This document shows, piece by piece, positions 13,620 to 23,200 of a stretch of 64,000 nt of DNA. The notes beneath the pieces are model-generated. The model worked only from the letters and a program-made list of their open reading frames with translations. It did not search any database and was not told the DNA's origin. The DNA comes from Geoalkalibacter ferrihydriticus DSM 17813. Lineage in GTDB: Bacteria; Desulfobacterota; Desulfuromonadia; Desulfuromonadales; Geoalkalibacteraceae. Location of the stretch: positions 1 to 64,000 of the forward strand of contig NZ_JWJD01000008.1 of assembly GCF_000820505.1 (NCBI RefSeq), given 5' to 3'. A program made the translations under genes and the position numbers. Every line of letters begins with the position of its first letter. The stretch's first letter is position 1.

Positions 13620-15284
13620 GTGACCCTATCCATGTTCGGCAGCCTGCTGGGCGGCATCGGCCTGTTCATCCTCGGCATGCGCCTGATGACCGACGGGTTC
13701 AAGTACGCCGCGGGGCGCGCTTTGCGCGACATTCTCGCGCGCTCGACGCGCACGCCCTTGCGCGGTATTCTCTCGGGCGCCCTGATCACCGCAATGGTGC
13801 AGGCCTCGGCCATGGTCACCGTGGCGACGATCGGCTTCGTCAATGCCGGGCTGATGAGCCTGCGCCAGGCGCTGACCCTGGTCTACGGCACCAACATCGG
13901 CACCACCATGACCGGGTGGCTGGTGGCGGCGGTGGGTCTGGATTTCAACATCCAGGCCCTTGCCTTGCCCGCCATCGGAATTGGCATGGTTCTGCGCGTG
14001 TTACGCGGCGAGGGTCGAGCGGGGCGGCTGGGCGAGGCCCTGGCGGGTTTTGGTCTGTTTTTCAGCGGGCTCGACGTGCTTAAGAACGCCTTCGGAGCCC
14101 TCGGGCAGGGTCTTGAATTCAGCGCCATTGCCGGCGATGGCCTGCTCGCCGTGGCGGCCTTTGTCGGCGCCGGTTTTCTGCTGACGGTGCTGCTGCAATC
14201 CTCGAGCGCCGCGCTGGCCATCGTTCTGACCTCGGCGGCGGGCGGCGTGGTCGGGGTCGCCGACGCGGCGGCCATGGTCATCGGCGCCAACGTCGGCACC
14301 ACCCTGACCGCCCTGATGGTCGTGCTTGGAGCCACCGCCAACGCCAAACGGGTGGCGGCCGCCCACATCGCCTTCAATCTGATTACCGGCGTGGTGGCCT
14401 TTGCCGTTTTGCCGCTGATTCTGGCGCTTTTCGCCACCGCGCAGAGCCGGCTCGGTCTGGGCCTCGGCCCGGCCACGGAACTCGCCCTGTTTCACACCGC
14501 CTTCAACGTCCTTGGCGTGTTGCTGTTGTGGCCCTGGACCGGCCGGCTGGTGAAATTTCTCAACACCCGCTTTGTGCGGGGGGAGAAAGACCAGGGACAA
14601 CCCAAGTACCTTGACCGCACCCTGGCCGCGACGCCGGTGCTTGCCCTGCAGGCGCTGAGCCGCGAACTGGCCCGCCTGGGAGCGATGGTGCGCGCCATGG
14701 CCCGGGAAGCCATCAGCAGCGAACAGGTCGCTACGCAGAATCTCGAGGAGGAGCGCGCGGCGGCCGACCATCTGATCGAGGCCATCGGCGAATTCAGCAA
14801 CCGCATGCAGCAGAACAATTTGCCGCCGCTGCTGGCGGATGTGCTGCCCGATGCCTTGCGGGTATCACGCTACCACAATGAGATGGCCGAGCTGGCGGTG
14901 CTTATCGGCCAGGCGCAGCAGCGTCTCGGGGATCTGGGGCAGGGGGAGCTGGGCGCCGAAATCGGAGCCTTCAAAGGCCGGGTGGTGGGCCTTTTGACCG
15001 CCTTCGACCACCGGCCTGACGAGGGCCTGGAGGCCGATGCCATGAGGGAACTTCAAGAGGCCTACCAGGGTCTCAAGAGCCGCCTGCTGCGCGCCGGGGC
15101 CGAGGGGCGTGTTGCGGTACGGCGATTGGTCGAGGAACTCGACAATTTGAGCAATATCCGCCGGCTCGCCGAACAGGCCGACAAGGCCGCGCGTTATCTG
15201 CGCAATCTGCACGATTACATGAAGGATGAAAAACCTGCCACGGAGGTGCTTAAAGAGGGAGAAGGACCGTCTCAGGAATCTTGA
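13620..15284 (+). CDS. Na+/phosphate cotransporter family protein with C-terminal PhoU-like domain
   Basis: A 554-residue membrane protein from a GTG with GGGAG 7 bases upstream. The N-terminal 300 residues hold two NptA/PNaS repeats, seen as GTNIGTTMTG and LLQSSSAALA with GANVGTTLTA. The first repeat has QASAM where QSSSA is usual. About residues 340-545 form a helical PhoU-like cytoplasmic domain (LEEERAAADHLIEAIGEFSNRM). Members import phosphate with sodium or act in phosphate efflux and regulation. The stop overlaps the convergent histidine-kinase gene by 13 bases. Confidence 0.9.
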   Translation: MTLSMFGSLLGGIGLFILGMRLMTDGFKYAAGRALRDILARSTRTPLRGILSGALITAMVQASAMVTVATIGFVNAGLMSLRQALTLVYGTNIGTTMTGWLVAAVGLDFNIQALALPAIGIGMVLRVLRGEGRAGRLGEALAGFGLFFSGLDVLKNAFGALGQGLEFSAIAGDGLLAVAAFVGAGFLLTVLLQSSSAALAIVLTSAAGGVVGVADAAAMVIGANVGTTLTALMVVLGATANAKRVAAAHIAFNLITGVVAFAVLPLILALFATAQSRLGLGLGPATELALFHTAFNVLGVLLLWPWTGRLVKFLNTRFVRGEKDQGQPKYLDRTLAATPVLALQALSRELARLGAMVRAMAREAISSEQVATQNLEEERAAADHLIEAIGEFSNRMQQNNLPPLLADVLPDALRVSRYHNEMAELAVLIGQAQQRLGDLGQGELGAEIGAFKGRVVGLLTAFDHRPDEGLEADAMRELQEAYQGLKSRLLRAGAEGRVAVRRLVEELDNLSNIRRLAEQADKAARYLRNLHDYMKDEKPATEVLKEGEGPSQES

Positions 15285-17218
15285 GTCAGAGCGCCGGAGC
15301 CAGGAACCAGTTCCTGGATCACGCGAAAAAATTCGTTGAAATCAACAGGCTTGGCAACATAACCGTCGAGCCCGGCGGCAAGGATGCTTTCGCGGTCGCC
15401 GCTCATGGCGTGGGCGGTCAGCGCCAGAATGGGAATGTGCGGATCAAAGGCCCCGGAGCGATCCTCGCGGATGGCGCGGGTGGCGGCCAGACCATCCATA
15501 ACCGGCATTTGCACATCCATGACCACCAGATCAAAGGTCTTCTCCGCCAATGCACGCAGGGCTTCCTCGCCATTGACGGCACAGTTCACCGTGTGACCCC
15601 TTTTCGCCAGCACGCGAACCATCAGGGTGCGGTTGACGGGATTGTCCTCGGCGAGCAGGATGCGCAACGGTCGCCCGCCTGGCGCTGCGGCCACAGCTTC
15701 AGGCTCCGCGTCGAGCAATTCGGCGGGCACGACCGGCAACGCCAGATTCACGCTGACGCGGGTTCCCGCGCCCGGAGCACTTTCCAAGTCGATCTTGCCG
15801 CCCATCAGGTCCACCAACCTCTGCACAATCGTCAAGCCGAGACCACTGCCCTGAAAGCGCCGCTGATAGGTGCCGTCCTCTTGGGTGAAGGGATCGAAAA
15901 TCCGCTTCTGCATGTCCGGCGCAATACCCACGCCCGTATCCGCCACGGTCAGGCGCAAGCCGATGTTTCCAGTGTCGGAGCACGGCGCGGCGCTCTCCAG
16001 GGACAGCCTCACCTGCCCCTGGGCGGTAAATTTGACCGCGTTACCGAGGAGATTGAAAAGAACTTGCCGCAACCGCGTGGCGTCGCCCATGACCAGGGTC
16101 GGCACCTCGGGCGCGATGTGCGAACGCAGAGCGAGGCCTTTTTCTTGCGCGCTCTGGCGAAACAGGGCCAGGGAGTCGTCGAACAGCTCCGCCAAGTCCA
16201 GGGGCTCGCTGCAAATTCTCAGGCCGCCGGCATCCATGCGCGACACGTCGAGAATGTCGTTGAGCAGGTGCAACAGGTTCTGTCCCGAAGAATAGGCGAT
16301 CTCGGCGCATTCTTTCTGCTGGGCGTCGAGGGCTGATTCCTGCAGAAGTTCGAGCATGCCCAGCACCGCGGTCATGGGCGTGCGGATTTCGTGACTCATG
16401 TTGGCGAGAAATTCACTTTTGGCTCGATTGGCGGCTTCCGCGCGGCGGCGCGCCTCCTCCAGGTCGCGCTCATAGAACATCTTCTGGATGCCCAGGGCGA
16501 AAAGATCGGCCAGGCGGCTGAGGGTTTTCAGATCCTGCTCCCCATAATCGGCGCTGCCGTTGACCACGGCGATCTGTCCGACCGCCTCGCCGCCGCGAAA
16601 CACCGGCACCGCCATAAAACGCGTCACCGGCACATGCCCCGGCGGCAGGCGGCCGAAGCTGGATTCGGCGGAGGGATTGTTGGTGAAAAAGCCCTGCCCG
16701 CGATTGAGCGCCTCGCCGCACAGACCCGGATACCGGCCCTCGGGCGTGCAGGGAAAGGTGCTCAGGCCGCCCTCGGCGGGCATGCGGCAGGCCGGATCCA
16801 TCATCGCCGAAAGGCTGAAGTGAACGTGATCACGGGTGGCGGGATCAATAATGGCAACAAAACCCTGGCGACTGCCGGTGAGTTCGCAGGCCTTGTCTTT
16901 TACGACATCGGCCACCTGGCGCAGATCGGCACCAGGGTCCAGCAGCAGCCGCGAGAGTTCGGCCAGAGCGTCCTTGATGCGGCTTTCCCCTATGGCAGCG
17001 GACTGAGCCTGTTGGCGACACAACAGCACATAGAGCAGCACGCTGGTCACCGCGACGAAGAAGACACCCTTGCCGCCTTGCAGCAGGGCCAGCCAAGCCG
17101 GATCGGCGGTCATCAAATAGACCAGGCGATCGGAAAGGACAATCCATAGCAGTGCCGCCAGAGCATAACTCAGAGTGATGTTCAGGGGCCGACGCGTCGT
17201 CAGGCGCAAGAAAAGCAT
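15272..17218 (-). CDS. Membrane hybrid sensor histidine kinase with GAF and receiver domains
   Basis: About 648 residues from the ATG at 17218 (MLFLRLTTRRPLN), preceded by GGGAT; a longer frame adds 57 residues without domain character. Order: two transmembrane helices (about 15-70), GAF domain (about 95-250, with GHVPVTRFMAVPVF), HisKA with SHEIRTPM (His near 274), HATPase with FNLLGNAVKFT, DTGVGI and GSGLGLTIV, and a receiver domain (ILLAEDNPVNR, MDVQMPVMDG with Asp near 565, and the Lys of VAKPVD). All catalytic boxes are present. It is followed upstream by the EAL protein gene, a likely partner in the same signalling block. Confidence 0.93.
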   Translation of the reverse strand: MLFLRLTTRRPLNITLSYALAALLWIVLSDRLVYLMTADPAWLALLQGGKGVFFVAVTSVLLYVLLCRQQAQSAAIGESRIKDALAELSRLLLDPGADLRQVADVVKDKACELTGSRQGFVAIIDPATRDHVHFSLSAMMDPACRMPAEGGLSTFPCTPEGRYPGLCGEALNRGQGFFTNNPSAESSFGRLPPGHVPVTRFMAVPVFRGGEAVGQIAVVNGSADYGEQDLKTLSRLADLFALGIQKMFYERDLEEARRRAEAANRAKSEFLANMSHEIRTPMTAVLGMLELLQESALDAQQKECAEIAYSSGQNLLHLLNDILDVSRMDAGGLRICSEPLDLAELFDDSLALFRQSAQEKGLALRSHIAPEVPTLVMGDATRLRQVLFNLLGNAVKFTAQGQVRLSLESAAPCSDTGNIGLRLTVADTGVGIAPDMQKRIFDPFTQEDGTYQRRFQGSGLGLTIVQRLVDLMGGKIDLESAPGAGTRVSVNLALPVVPAELLDAEPEAVAAAPGGRPLRILLAEDNPVNRTLMVRVLAKRGHTVNCAVNGEEALRALAEKTFDLVVMDVQMPVMDGLAATRAIREDRSGAFDPHIPILALTAHAMSGDRESILAAGLDGYVAKPVDFNEFFRVIQELVPGSGALTQDS

Positions 17219-17361
17219 GAAAATCCCAGGGCAAAAGGGACGATGAATGGCTGGTTGGGCCACGGGCGGCGAAAAGCCGGATACACAAAAGCGCACCCAT
17301 TTTATGCGAAAGGCACTCTCTGAGAAAAGGGGCTCTGTGATTTTTTGTTGCGAATCTTTGT

Positions 17362-19494
17362 TCAGACCAGGCGCGACGCGCCAAGCCACTGGCTCTCGAA
17401 AGCACTCACCGTCAGCGGCGGGCTGAAAAGATACCCCTGCATCTGGTCACAGCTATTGTTGCGCAAAAAGAGATCGTGCTCTTCTTTTTCCACGCCCTCG
17501 GCGAGAACCTTTAAATTGAGGCTGTGCGCCATCGCGATGATGGTACGGCAGATGGCGGCGTTCTGCGGATTTTTATCGCTGTCCATGACAAAGCTTTTAT
17601 CGATTTTTATGAGATCGAAAGGAAATTTCTGCAGGTAGCTCAGGGAGGAATAACCGGTGCCGAAGTCATCCAGCGCAAGTTGGTAGCCACGCTCCTTCAT
17701 CCGCATCAGGATGCGGGCGGCTTCACCGGTATTTTTCATGATCAGGGTTTCGGTGATTTCAAAGGTCAGATGCGCCGGACTGATGCCGTGGCTCTCGGCA
17801 CCGGCGTCGATGGCGGCCAGGCAGTCTGAACCATGAAATTGACGGGGCGACAGGTTGATGGAGAGATTGAAATCCTCCACCCCGGAATCCAGCCAGGAGC
17901 GTAACTGCCGGCACCCCTCGCGAATCACCCAGGCGCCCAGCGGGCTGATCAGATTGCTCTCTTCGGCCAGGCCGATAAAGCGATCGGGCGCAAGCAGGCC
18001 GAGCACCGGATGCTGCCAGCGCACCAAGGCTTCGGCGCCCACCAGGCGCCGGGTCGCGGTGTCGAATTGGGGCTGGTAATAAAGCAGAAATTCGTTGCGC
18101 TCCAGGGCCCGGCGCAGATCGCCCTGGAGCATCAAGTTTTCCGTGGCGCGCCGATTCATGCTCGGATTGTAGAGCTGGAAGCTGTTGGGCCCTATCTCCT
18201 TGGTGCGGGCCAGGGCGGTTTCGGCGTTTTTCAGCAGCATCTCGACCGTGGTCCCATCGTGGGGAAACATGGCCAGCCCAAGACTTGCCGTCAGGTAGAT
18301 TTCGCGCTGGTCGATGCGGAAGGCGGGGGTCAGGCTCTCAAGGATTTTCAAGGCGACGCGCGCGGCATCCTGCTCTCCCTGCAGCTGCGGCAGCGCCAGC
18401 AGAAAACTATCGCCCCAGAATCGCGCCACGCTGTCTTCGGCGCGCATCGCGCAGCTCAAGCGTCGCGCGGTCTCCTTGAGAACCTTGTCGCCGAAGCCGT
18501 GAGCGAAGGCGTTGTTGATGCGCTGGAACTGATCGAGGTCAACCACCACCACCGCCAGCTTTTCATCACCACGCTGGGCGCGGGCCAGGGCCTGGTCGAG
18601 GCGGTCGCGGAACAGGATCTGGTTGGGCAAACCGGTCAGGGAATCGTAATAGGTCAGGCTGTGGATTTTTTCGTCGGCGCTTTTGCGCGCGGTCACGTCC
18701 TCGGCCACTTTGAGAAAATGGGTGACCCGGCCCTGGGCGTCCTTGACCGGTGAAATGGTCGCGCGCTCCCAATAACTCTCGCCGCTCTTGCGACAGTTGA
18801 AGAACTCGCCTCGCCATTCCTGCCCGCCCCGGATGGTTTCCCACAGTTCGCGGTAAAAGCCCTCCTGCTGACTGTTGGAACTGAGCAGCGCCGGCGACTT
18901 GCCCAACACTTCTTCGGGAGCATAACCTGTCACCTGGGTAAAGGCCGGATTGACGTATTCGATGCATCCTTCGGCGTCGGTGATCACCAGCACACTCGGG
19001 CTCTGTTCAATGGCCCGGGAGAGTTTACGCAGGTACTCTTCATTCTCGTCGAGCTTTTTCTCGGCAGCAACCAGGCGCCGCTGGGTTTCCACCCGGTCGC
19101 AGGCCTGGGCCACCACCGCCGGCAGCAACGCGAGAAACCTTTCGTCCTTGACCAGATAGTCCAAGGCACCAAGCTTCATCATGTCGACGGCGATGCGCTC
19201 GTCACCATTGCCGGTGATGATAATAAAGGGGATGCGCCGCTCGGCCGCGCGCAGGTGCGCAACCACTTCGCGCCCGGTCATGTCGGGCAGATTGAAGTCA
19301 AGCAGCAGCAACAGGGGCGTCTGCGTGTCCAGCCAGTCCAAGGCCTCCCTGCCGGTCGCCACCAATTCAACCGCATAGCCGGTGCGCCGCAGGACACGCT
19401 CGACAATGCGGGCAAAGCCTTGCGCATCCTCCACCAGCAGGATGACATCGCGGGCCTCCACTTCGCTCGCCCCTTGCTCAGCCTGTGCCATCAT
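17362..19494 (-). CDS. Response regulator with PAS, degenerate GGDEF and intact EAL domain
   Basis: About 710 residues from the ATG at 19494 (MMAQAEQG), with GGGGAG 6 bases upstream. Order: receiver domain (VEDAQGFARIV, phospho-Asp 66 in LLLDFNLPD), PAS (IEQSPSVLVITDAEG), GGDEF and EAL. The cyclase signature reads FWGDSF near 360 in place of GGDEF, so diguanylate cyclase activity is unlikely. The EAL domain keeps GAEALVRW, INLSPRQF, FEITET, DDFGTGYSSLSYL, IKIDKSFV and EGVE, so it should hydrolyse c-di-GMP. A c-di-GMP-lowering output fits the nearby PilZ, flagellar and polysaccharide genes. Confidence 0.93.
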   Translation of the reverse strand: MMAQAEQGASEVEARDVILLVEDAQGFARIVERVLRRTGYAVELVATGREALDWLDTQTPLLLLLDFNLPDMTGREVVAHLRAAERRIPFIIITGNGDERIAVDMMKLGALDYLVKDERFLALLPAVVAQACDRVETQRRLVAAEKKLDENEEYLRKLSRAIEQSPSVLVITDAEGCIEYVNPAFTQVTGYAPEEVLGKSPALLSSNSQQEGFYRELWETIRGGQEWRGEFFNCRKSGESYWERATISPVKDAQGRVTHFLKVAEDVTARKSADEKIHSLTYYDSLTGLPNQILFRDRLDQALARAQRGDEKLAVVVVDLDQFQRINNAFAHGFGDKVLKETARRLSCAMRAEDSVARFWGDSFLLALPQLQGEQDAARVALKILESLTPAFRIDQREIYLTASLGLAMFPHDGTTVEMLLKNAETALARTKEIGPNSFQLYNPSMNRRATENLMLQGDLRRALERNEFLLYYQPQFDTATRRLVGAEALVRWQHPVLGLLAPDRFIGLAEESNLISPLGAWVIREGCRQLRSWLDSGVEDFNLSINLSPRQFHGSDCLAAIDAGAESHGISPAHLTFEITETLIMKNTGEAARILMRMKERGYQLALDDFGTGYSSLSYLQKFPFDLIKIDKSFVMDSDKNPQNAAICRTIIAMAHSLNLKVLAEGVEKEEHDLFLRNNSCDQMQGYLFSPPLTVSAFESQWLGASRLV

Positions 19495-19694
19495 CCCTGA
19501 CTCCCCTGTCCTGGGCTTTAAATCGAATGCCGGTACCACAGACGAATCCAACGGACCCAAAACACCAAGAACCGGCAGAAAAATATAAGGTAAGGCTAAT
19601 TTAGAAAACCTAAAGAATCAAGAGATTTTTCACTGCACTCTCATTCAGATCAAGAATTTAGGCATTTTTCCGGCGCCGAATCCACGGATCCCGG
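19495..19694. other. Divergent intergenic region
   Basis: AT-rich gap between the divergent EAL gene and the sigma-54 activator gene. Apart from the promoter at its right end (19695-19723) and the Shine-Dalgarno of the EAL gene, nothing definite is seen. Confidence 0.5.
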
Positions 19695-19723
19695 TTTACA
19701 AATTACACCGCAGCACCTAGAAT
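19695..19723 (+). promoter_or_regulatory. Predicted sigma-70 promoter of the GAF/sigma-54 activator gene
   Basis: TTTACA (19695-19700), 17 bases, TAGAAT (19718-19723): five of six matches in each box at optimal spacing. Transcription would start near 19730, which excludes the earlier in-frame ATG at 19725 and supports the start at 19767. Confidence 0.7.
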
Positions 19724-19766
19724 CTTGGCACCCTCGGTGCTTTGCCGAAACCCCGGAGATCTCTGC

Positions 19767-22586
19767 ATGAATGCCCCGCAACCTTCACGCATCGCCAGCC
19801 TGAACGCCAAGATCGGCAGCTACGGCAAGGAAAACCTCGCGGACATCCTGCATGTGCTGGTCGAGGCGATGAACGTTCTCACCCAACAATCGCGCTGTCG
19901 CATCTATCTGGAAGATCTCACCAGCGGCTCGCTCACCTGTGCGGCGGCCTCGGGACCTTTCGCCGATCTGATCCGCCGCAAGTCTTTTCCCATTACCAGC
20001 ACCGCATTTGCCGTCTCGCGCGTGTACATGACCCAGGAAGAGCTGGTTCTCGAGGATGTCGCCGCCTCATCGAGCCCCTATGCCCGCGAACTTGCGGATA
20101 AATTCAATATCCTCTCAAGCTATCTGACACCGCTGTTACACAATGGCCGCTCTCTCGGGGTGCTGTGTGTCGACAGCGGCCGCCTCGGTCAGATTCCGGA
20201 CAGGACGCAGCGCCAACAGATCAAAACCTTTCTCGCCGAGGTGATCGGGCTCATCGATCTGGCACGCAAATACCACCAGCAAATTGTTCTGGCGCGCCTG
20301 GTGGATCAGGCGAAAAAGCGCGAAGCGGCCCAGTACATGATGAAATCGGCGGTGCGCCTCATCGACAAGCTGGCCTTGGCTTCGGTTCTGGTGCCGGCGC
20401 CGGCCGGCGCCCGGGACGAGCCGGGATTGCAGATTCTGGCCTCTTATTCCAAGGAAAAAGAGGCCAAGCGCCTCTACGAAGACGACAAGATGGTAAGTCT
20501 CGGTCCGGGACGCTCACTGCTGGCGCGCTACATCGACGGCAGCGGCGTGATTACCGACGATCTGCTGCTGACCCCGACCTATTTTTCCGACCTTGAATCG
20601 GAAACCCTGCAAAAACGCTACATCACCGAAGAACTGGGCCTTAAATCCCTGTACCTGGTACCGCGCTTCGAACCGCGTACACGGCGAGTCATCTGCCTGG
20701 TCAATTATTACACCCGGGAAAAATACTTGTTCAGCGATTTCGAAAAGGGCCTGCTCGAAGCGCATGCGGAAATGGCGCAACGCGCCATCGAGGAAATCGG
20801 CGGCCAGCACATGGAGATCCAGGTGCTGGCGGAAATCAACGATCTTTTGCAGGCGCGCTTCAGCGGCCTGCAACCCTTTCTCAACCGGGTTCTTTCCAAG
20901 GCAACGGAAATCATCGGCGCCGACACCGGCAGCATTGCCCTGGTCGAGCAGATCGACGACCGTAAATGGCTGGTGGTCGAAGACGGTGAAGGGCGGCTGC
21001 TCGGCGCCAAGAGCAAGGAATGGTTGAAGAAGAACATCCCCCCCATCCGCATCGGCGCCTTGGATCTGCCGCCCGAGGAGCGCAGCCTCACCGGCTATGT
21101 CGCCGCCACCGGACGCCCGCACCTGGTGGGCGACACCCTGGAAGAGAAAGCCGCGGGCGGCTTTTATCGCGAGATCACCGAGGCAATTCGCAGCGAACTG
21201 GCCGTCCCGGTCATTTGCGAAGGCGAGGTCATCGCCGTGATCTGCCTCGACAGCCTGAAACCTCACCACTTCACCGATGAGCACCAGCGCATTTTGATGA
21301 TCATCGAGCGCATGATCTCGCGCCACATCGCCGACCAGCGCCGCATCGAAAAACTCACCACCGAAGTCAATCGCCTGCGCTCCGATGTCGGCTACAAAGA
21401 CCCCAAGGTTTCGTCCTACAAACTGGGCAACATTATCGGCAACTCGGCAAAAGCCATGGAGGTCGTCGATTTCATCCAGAAAATCAGTCCGCCGCTGGCC
21501 AACCGCATCGCCTTCTGGAGTCAGAGCAACATGCAGGAGGCGACCCTGGGCCTGCCTTCCATTTTCATCACCGGGGAAACCGGCAGCGGCAAGGAGTTTC
21601 TCTTCAACAACATCTATTCGCGTCTCAACGAGATTTATAAGGACAAAATCCGCCCCGGCATGGAACTGCCCTTGAAAAAAACAAATATCGCCGCCTACAG
21701 TGGCGAGCTGACCTATTCGGAACTCTTCGGCCACAAGCGCGGCGCCTACACGGGAGCCAACGCCGATCGTCAAGGCATTCTCGAAGAAGCTCACGGCGGG
21801 GTGGTGTTTCTGGATGAAATCGGCGACGCCGACCCCAAGACCCAGGTACAATTGCTGCGTTTTCTCGACAACGGCGGCATCGTGCGTCTGGGCGAAAACA
21901 TTACCCGCTACGCCCGCGTGTTGCTGGTGGCGGCAACCAATAAAAACCTGCGCCAGTTGATCGTCGAGGGCTTGTTTCGCGAGGATCTCTACCACCGCTT
22001 GACGGAATTGACCATCGAGGTGCCCTCCCTCAACGAACGCCGCGAGGACATCGGGGATCTTGCGGTACACTTTCTCGGGCAACTTTTCCGCGTCTACAAA
22101 AAGCCCGAGGAGACCGACGCCGACCTGCCGACCCTGAGCCGCGGCGCGCGCGAAGCCCTCATCAATCACCACTACACCGGAAATATCCGCGAACTGCGCA
22201 GTATTCTGCTGCGCGCCCTGATCTTTCGCCGCGCCGCGACCATCACCGCCGAAGACATTCGCGCCGTGCTGCCCGGGCCGACGCAACCCTCAGCGGGCCA
22301 TCGCGCACAAAAGCTGGCCGGTGCCCTGGCCGATGAAGTATTCGGCGACATCCGCGCAGGGCGCAAGGACTTCTGGCAAGCCGTCTACGAACCCTATTCG
22401 CGCAGCCGCCTGACACGCGAAATGGTGGTTGCGGTGATCGAGCGGGCGCGCGCCGAAGGCGCCGGCACCATGCCCAAGCTGGCCCTGGCACTTCACGCCT
22501 GCGATCCGAAGAGCAGCGATCCGGAGGAGAAAAAGACCTTCTTTCGCTTCAAGAACTTTTTGTACAAGACGATACGGATTTCGTGA
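19767..22586 (+). CDS. GAF-domain sigma-54-dependent activator-like protein
   Basis: 939 residues from the ATG at 19767, with GGAGAT 6 bases upstream and the promoter just ahead. The N-terminal 560 residues are several GAF-type modules (about 20-170, 185-345, 355-550). An AAA+ domain follows: Walker A GETGSGKE near 602, the sigma-54 contact loop as GAYTGA near 659 (normally GAFTGA), Walker B VVFLDEIGD near 684 and FREDLYHRL. A 30-residue insert sits between Walker A and the ELFG segment. The C-terminal 90 residues do not show the usual FIS-type helix-turn-helix, so DNA binding is uncertain. The signal sensed is unknown. Confidence 0.85.
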   Translation: MNAPQPSRIASLNAKIGSYGKENLADILHVLVEAMNVLTQQSRCRIYLEDLTSGSLTCAAASGPFADLIRRKSFPITSTAFAVSRVYMTQEELVLEDVAASSSPYARELADKFNILSSYLTPLLHNGRSLGVLCVDSGRLGQIPDRTQRQQIKTFLAEVIGLIDLARKYHQQIVLARLVDQAKKREAAQYMMKSAVRLIDKLALASVLVPAPAGARDEPGLQILASYSKEKEAKRLYEDDKMVSLGPGRSLLARYIDGSGVITDDLLLTPTYFSDLESETLQKRYITEELGLKSLYLVPRFEPRTRRVICLVNYYTREKYLFSDFEKGLLEAHAEMAQRAIEEIGGQHMEIQVLAEINDLLQARFSGLQPFLNRVLSKATEIIGADTGSIALVEQIDDRKWLVVEDGEGRLLGAKSKEWLKKNIPPIRIGALDLPPEERSLTGYVAATGRPHLVGDTLEEKAAGGFYREITEAIRSELAVPVICEGEVIAVICLDSLKPHHFTDEHQRILMIIERMISRHIADQRRIEKLTTEVNRLRSDVGYKDPKVSSYKLGNIIGNSAKAMEVVDFIQKISPPLANRIAFWSQSNMQEATLGLPSIFITGETGSGKEFLFNNIYSRLNEIYKDKIRPGMELPLKKTNIAAYSGELTYSELFGHKRGAYTGANADRQGILEEAHGGVVFLDEIGDADPKTQVQLLRFLDNGGIVRLGENITRYARVLLVAATNKNLRQLIVEGLFREDLYHRLTELTIEVPSLNERREDIGDLAVHFLGQLFRVYKKPEETDADLPTLSRGAREALINHHYTGNIRELRSILLRALIFRRAATITAEDIRAVLPGPTQPSAGHRAQKLAGALADEVFGDIRAGRKDFWQAVYEPYSRSRLTREMVVAVIERARAEGAGTMPKLALALHACDPKSSDPEEKKTFFRFKNFLYKTIRIS

Positions 22587-22612
22587 CACGACCCTGACGG
22601 CTGGATAGGACA

Positions 22613-22720
22613 CGGATCAAATCTGCTCCAGACGGATAAAAAAAAACATTTCACCGCAGAGCGCGCCGAGCACGCTGAGAAAAAAGGAGAAAAAAAGCCA
22701 AAGTGATCCGTGTTCCATTG
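22613..22720. repeat. Short intergenic repeat with inverted ends (MITE-like, diverged copy)
   Basis: The gap 22587-22750 begins with ACACGGATCAAATCTG and ends with TGATCCGTGTT, an inverted pair. The interior contains TTTCACCGCAGAG...GCTGAGAA, which matches, in opposite orientation, the interior of the element at 50346-50528. No gene is seen. Confidence 0.65.
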
Positions 22721-22750
22721 TCTTAAGCTTTTTCACCAAGGAATTTCATC

Positions 22751-23200
22751 ATGTTTCAATTGCACCCCCAGCTTGAAGCCGACACCATCATGCTCGGTGA
22801 TTTTCCTTTGTGCCGCCTGCTGCTCATGAACGATGCGGCCTATCCCTGGTTTATTCTCGTGCCGCGCCGCACCGATATCCGCGAAATCTATGAACTCGAT
22901 GATGCGGATCAAGCCGCGCTGCTGCAGGAATCCTCGTTTCTCGCGCGGCGGCTGACCGCCGTGTTCGCGGCCGACAAGATCAACATCGCCGCTTTGGGCA
23001 ACCTGGTGCCGCAACTGCACGTGCATCACATCGTGCGCTACCGCAATGATGCGGTCTGGCCGGCGCCGGTGTGGGGACAGGCGCCGGCCAGGGCCTACAC
23101 ACCACGGGAACTGGCGGCGATGTTGCTCAAAGTGGGCCTGGTACTGGGAGAAGGCACAGAAATGGTGAATGACCATGAGGAAAGTGAGAAGCGCACATGA
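22751..23200 (+). CDS. HIT-domain protein
   Basis: A 149-residue protein of the histidine-triad family, nucleotide hydrolases or transferases. The core is VPQLHVHHIVRYRNDAVWPAPVWG. The first two histidines of H-x-H-x-H are present, and the third position is Ile with His one place earlier, as happens in this bacterial WPxPVWG subgroup. N-terminal residues CRLLLMNDAAYPWFILVPRR match that subgroup. AAGGA lies about 8 bases before the ATG. It overlaps the next gene by 4 bases. The substrate is not predictable. Confidence 0.88.
   Translation: MFQLHPQLEADTIMLGDFPLCRLLLMNDAAYPWFILVPRRTDIREIYELDDADQAALLQESSFLARRLTAVFAADKINIAALGNLVPQLHVHHIVRYRNDAVWPAPVWGQAPARAYTPRELAAMLLKVGLVLGEGTEMVNDHEESEKRT

Noticed and set aside
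20514-22286. A 590-codon minus-strand frame opposite the GAF/sigma-54 protein
   Set aside because: The plus strand carries all AAA+ motifs; this frame is a codon-bias shadow.
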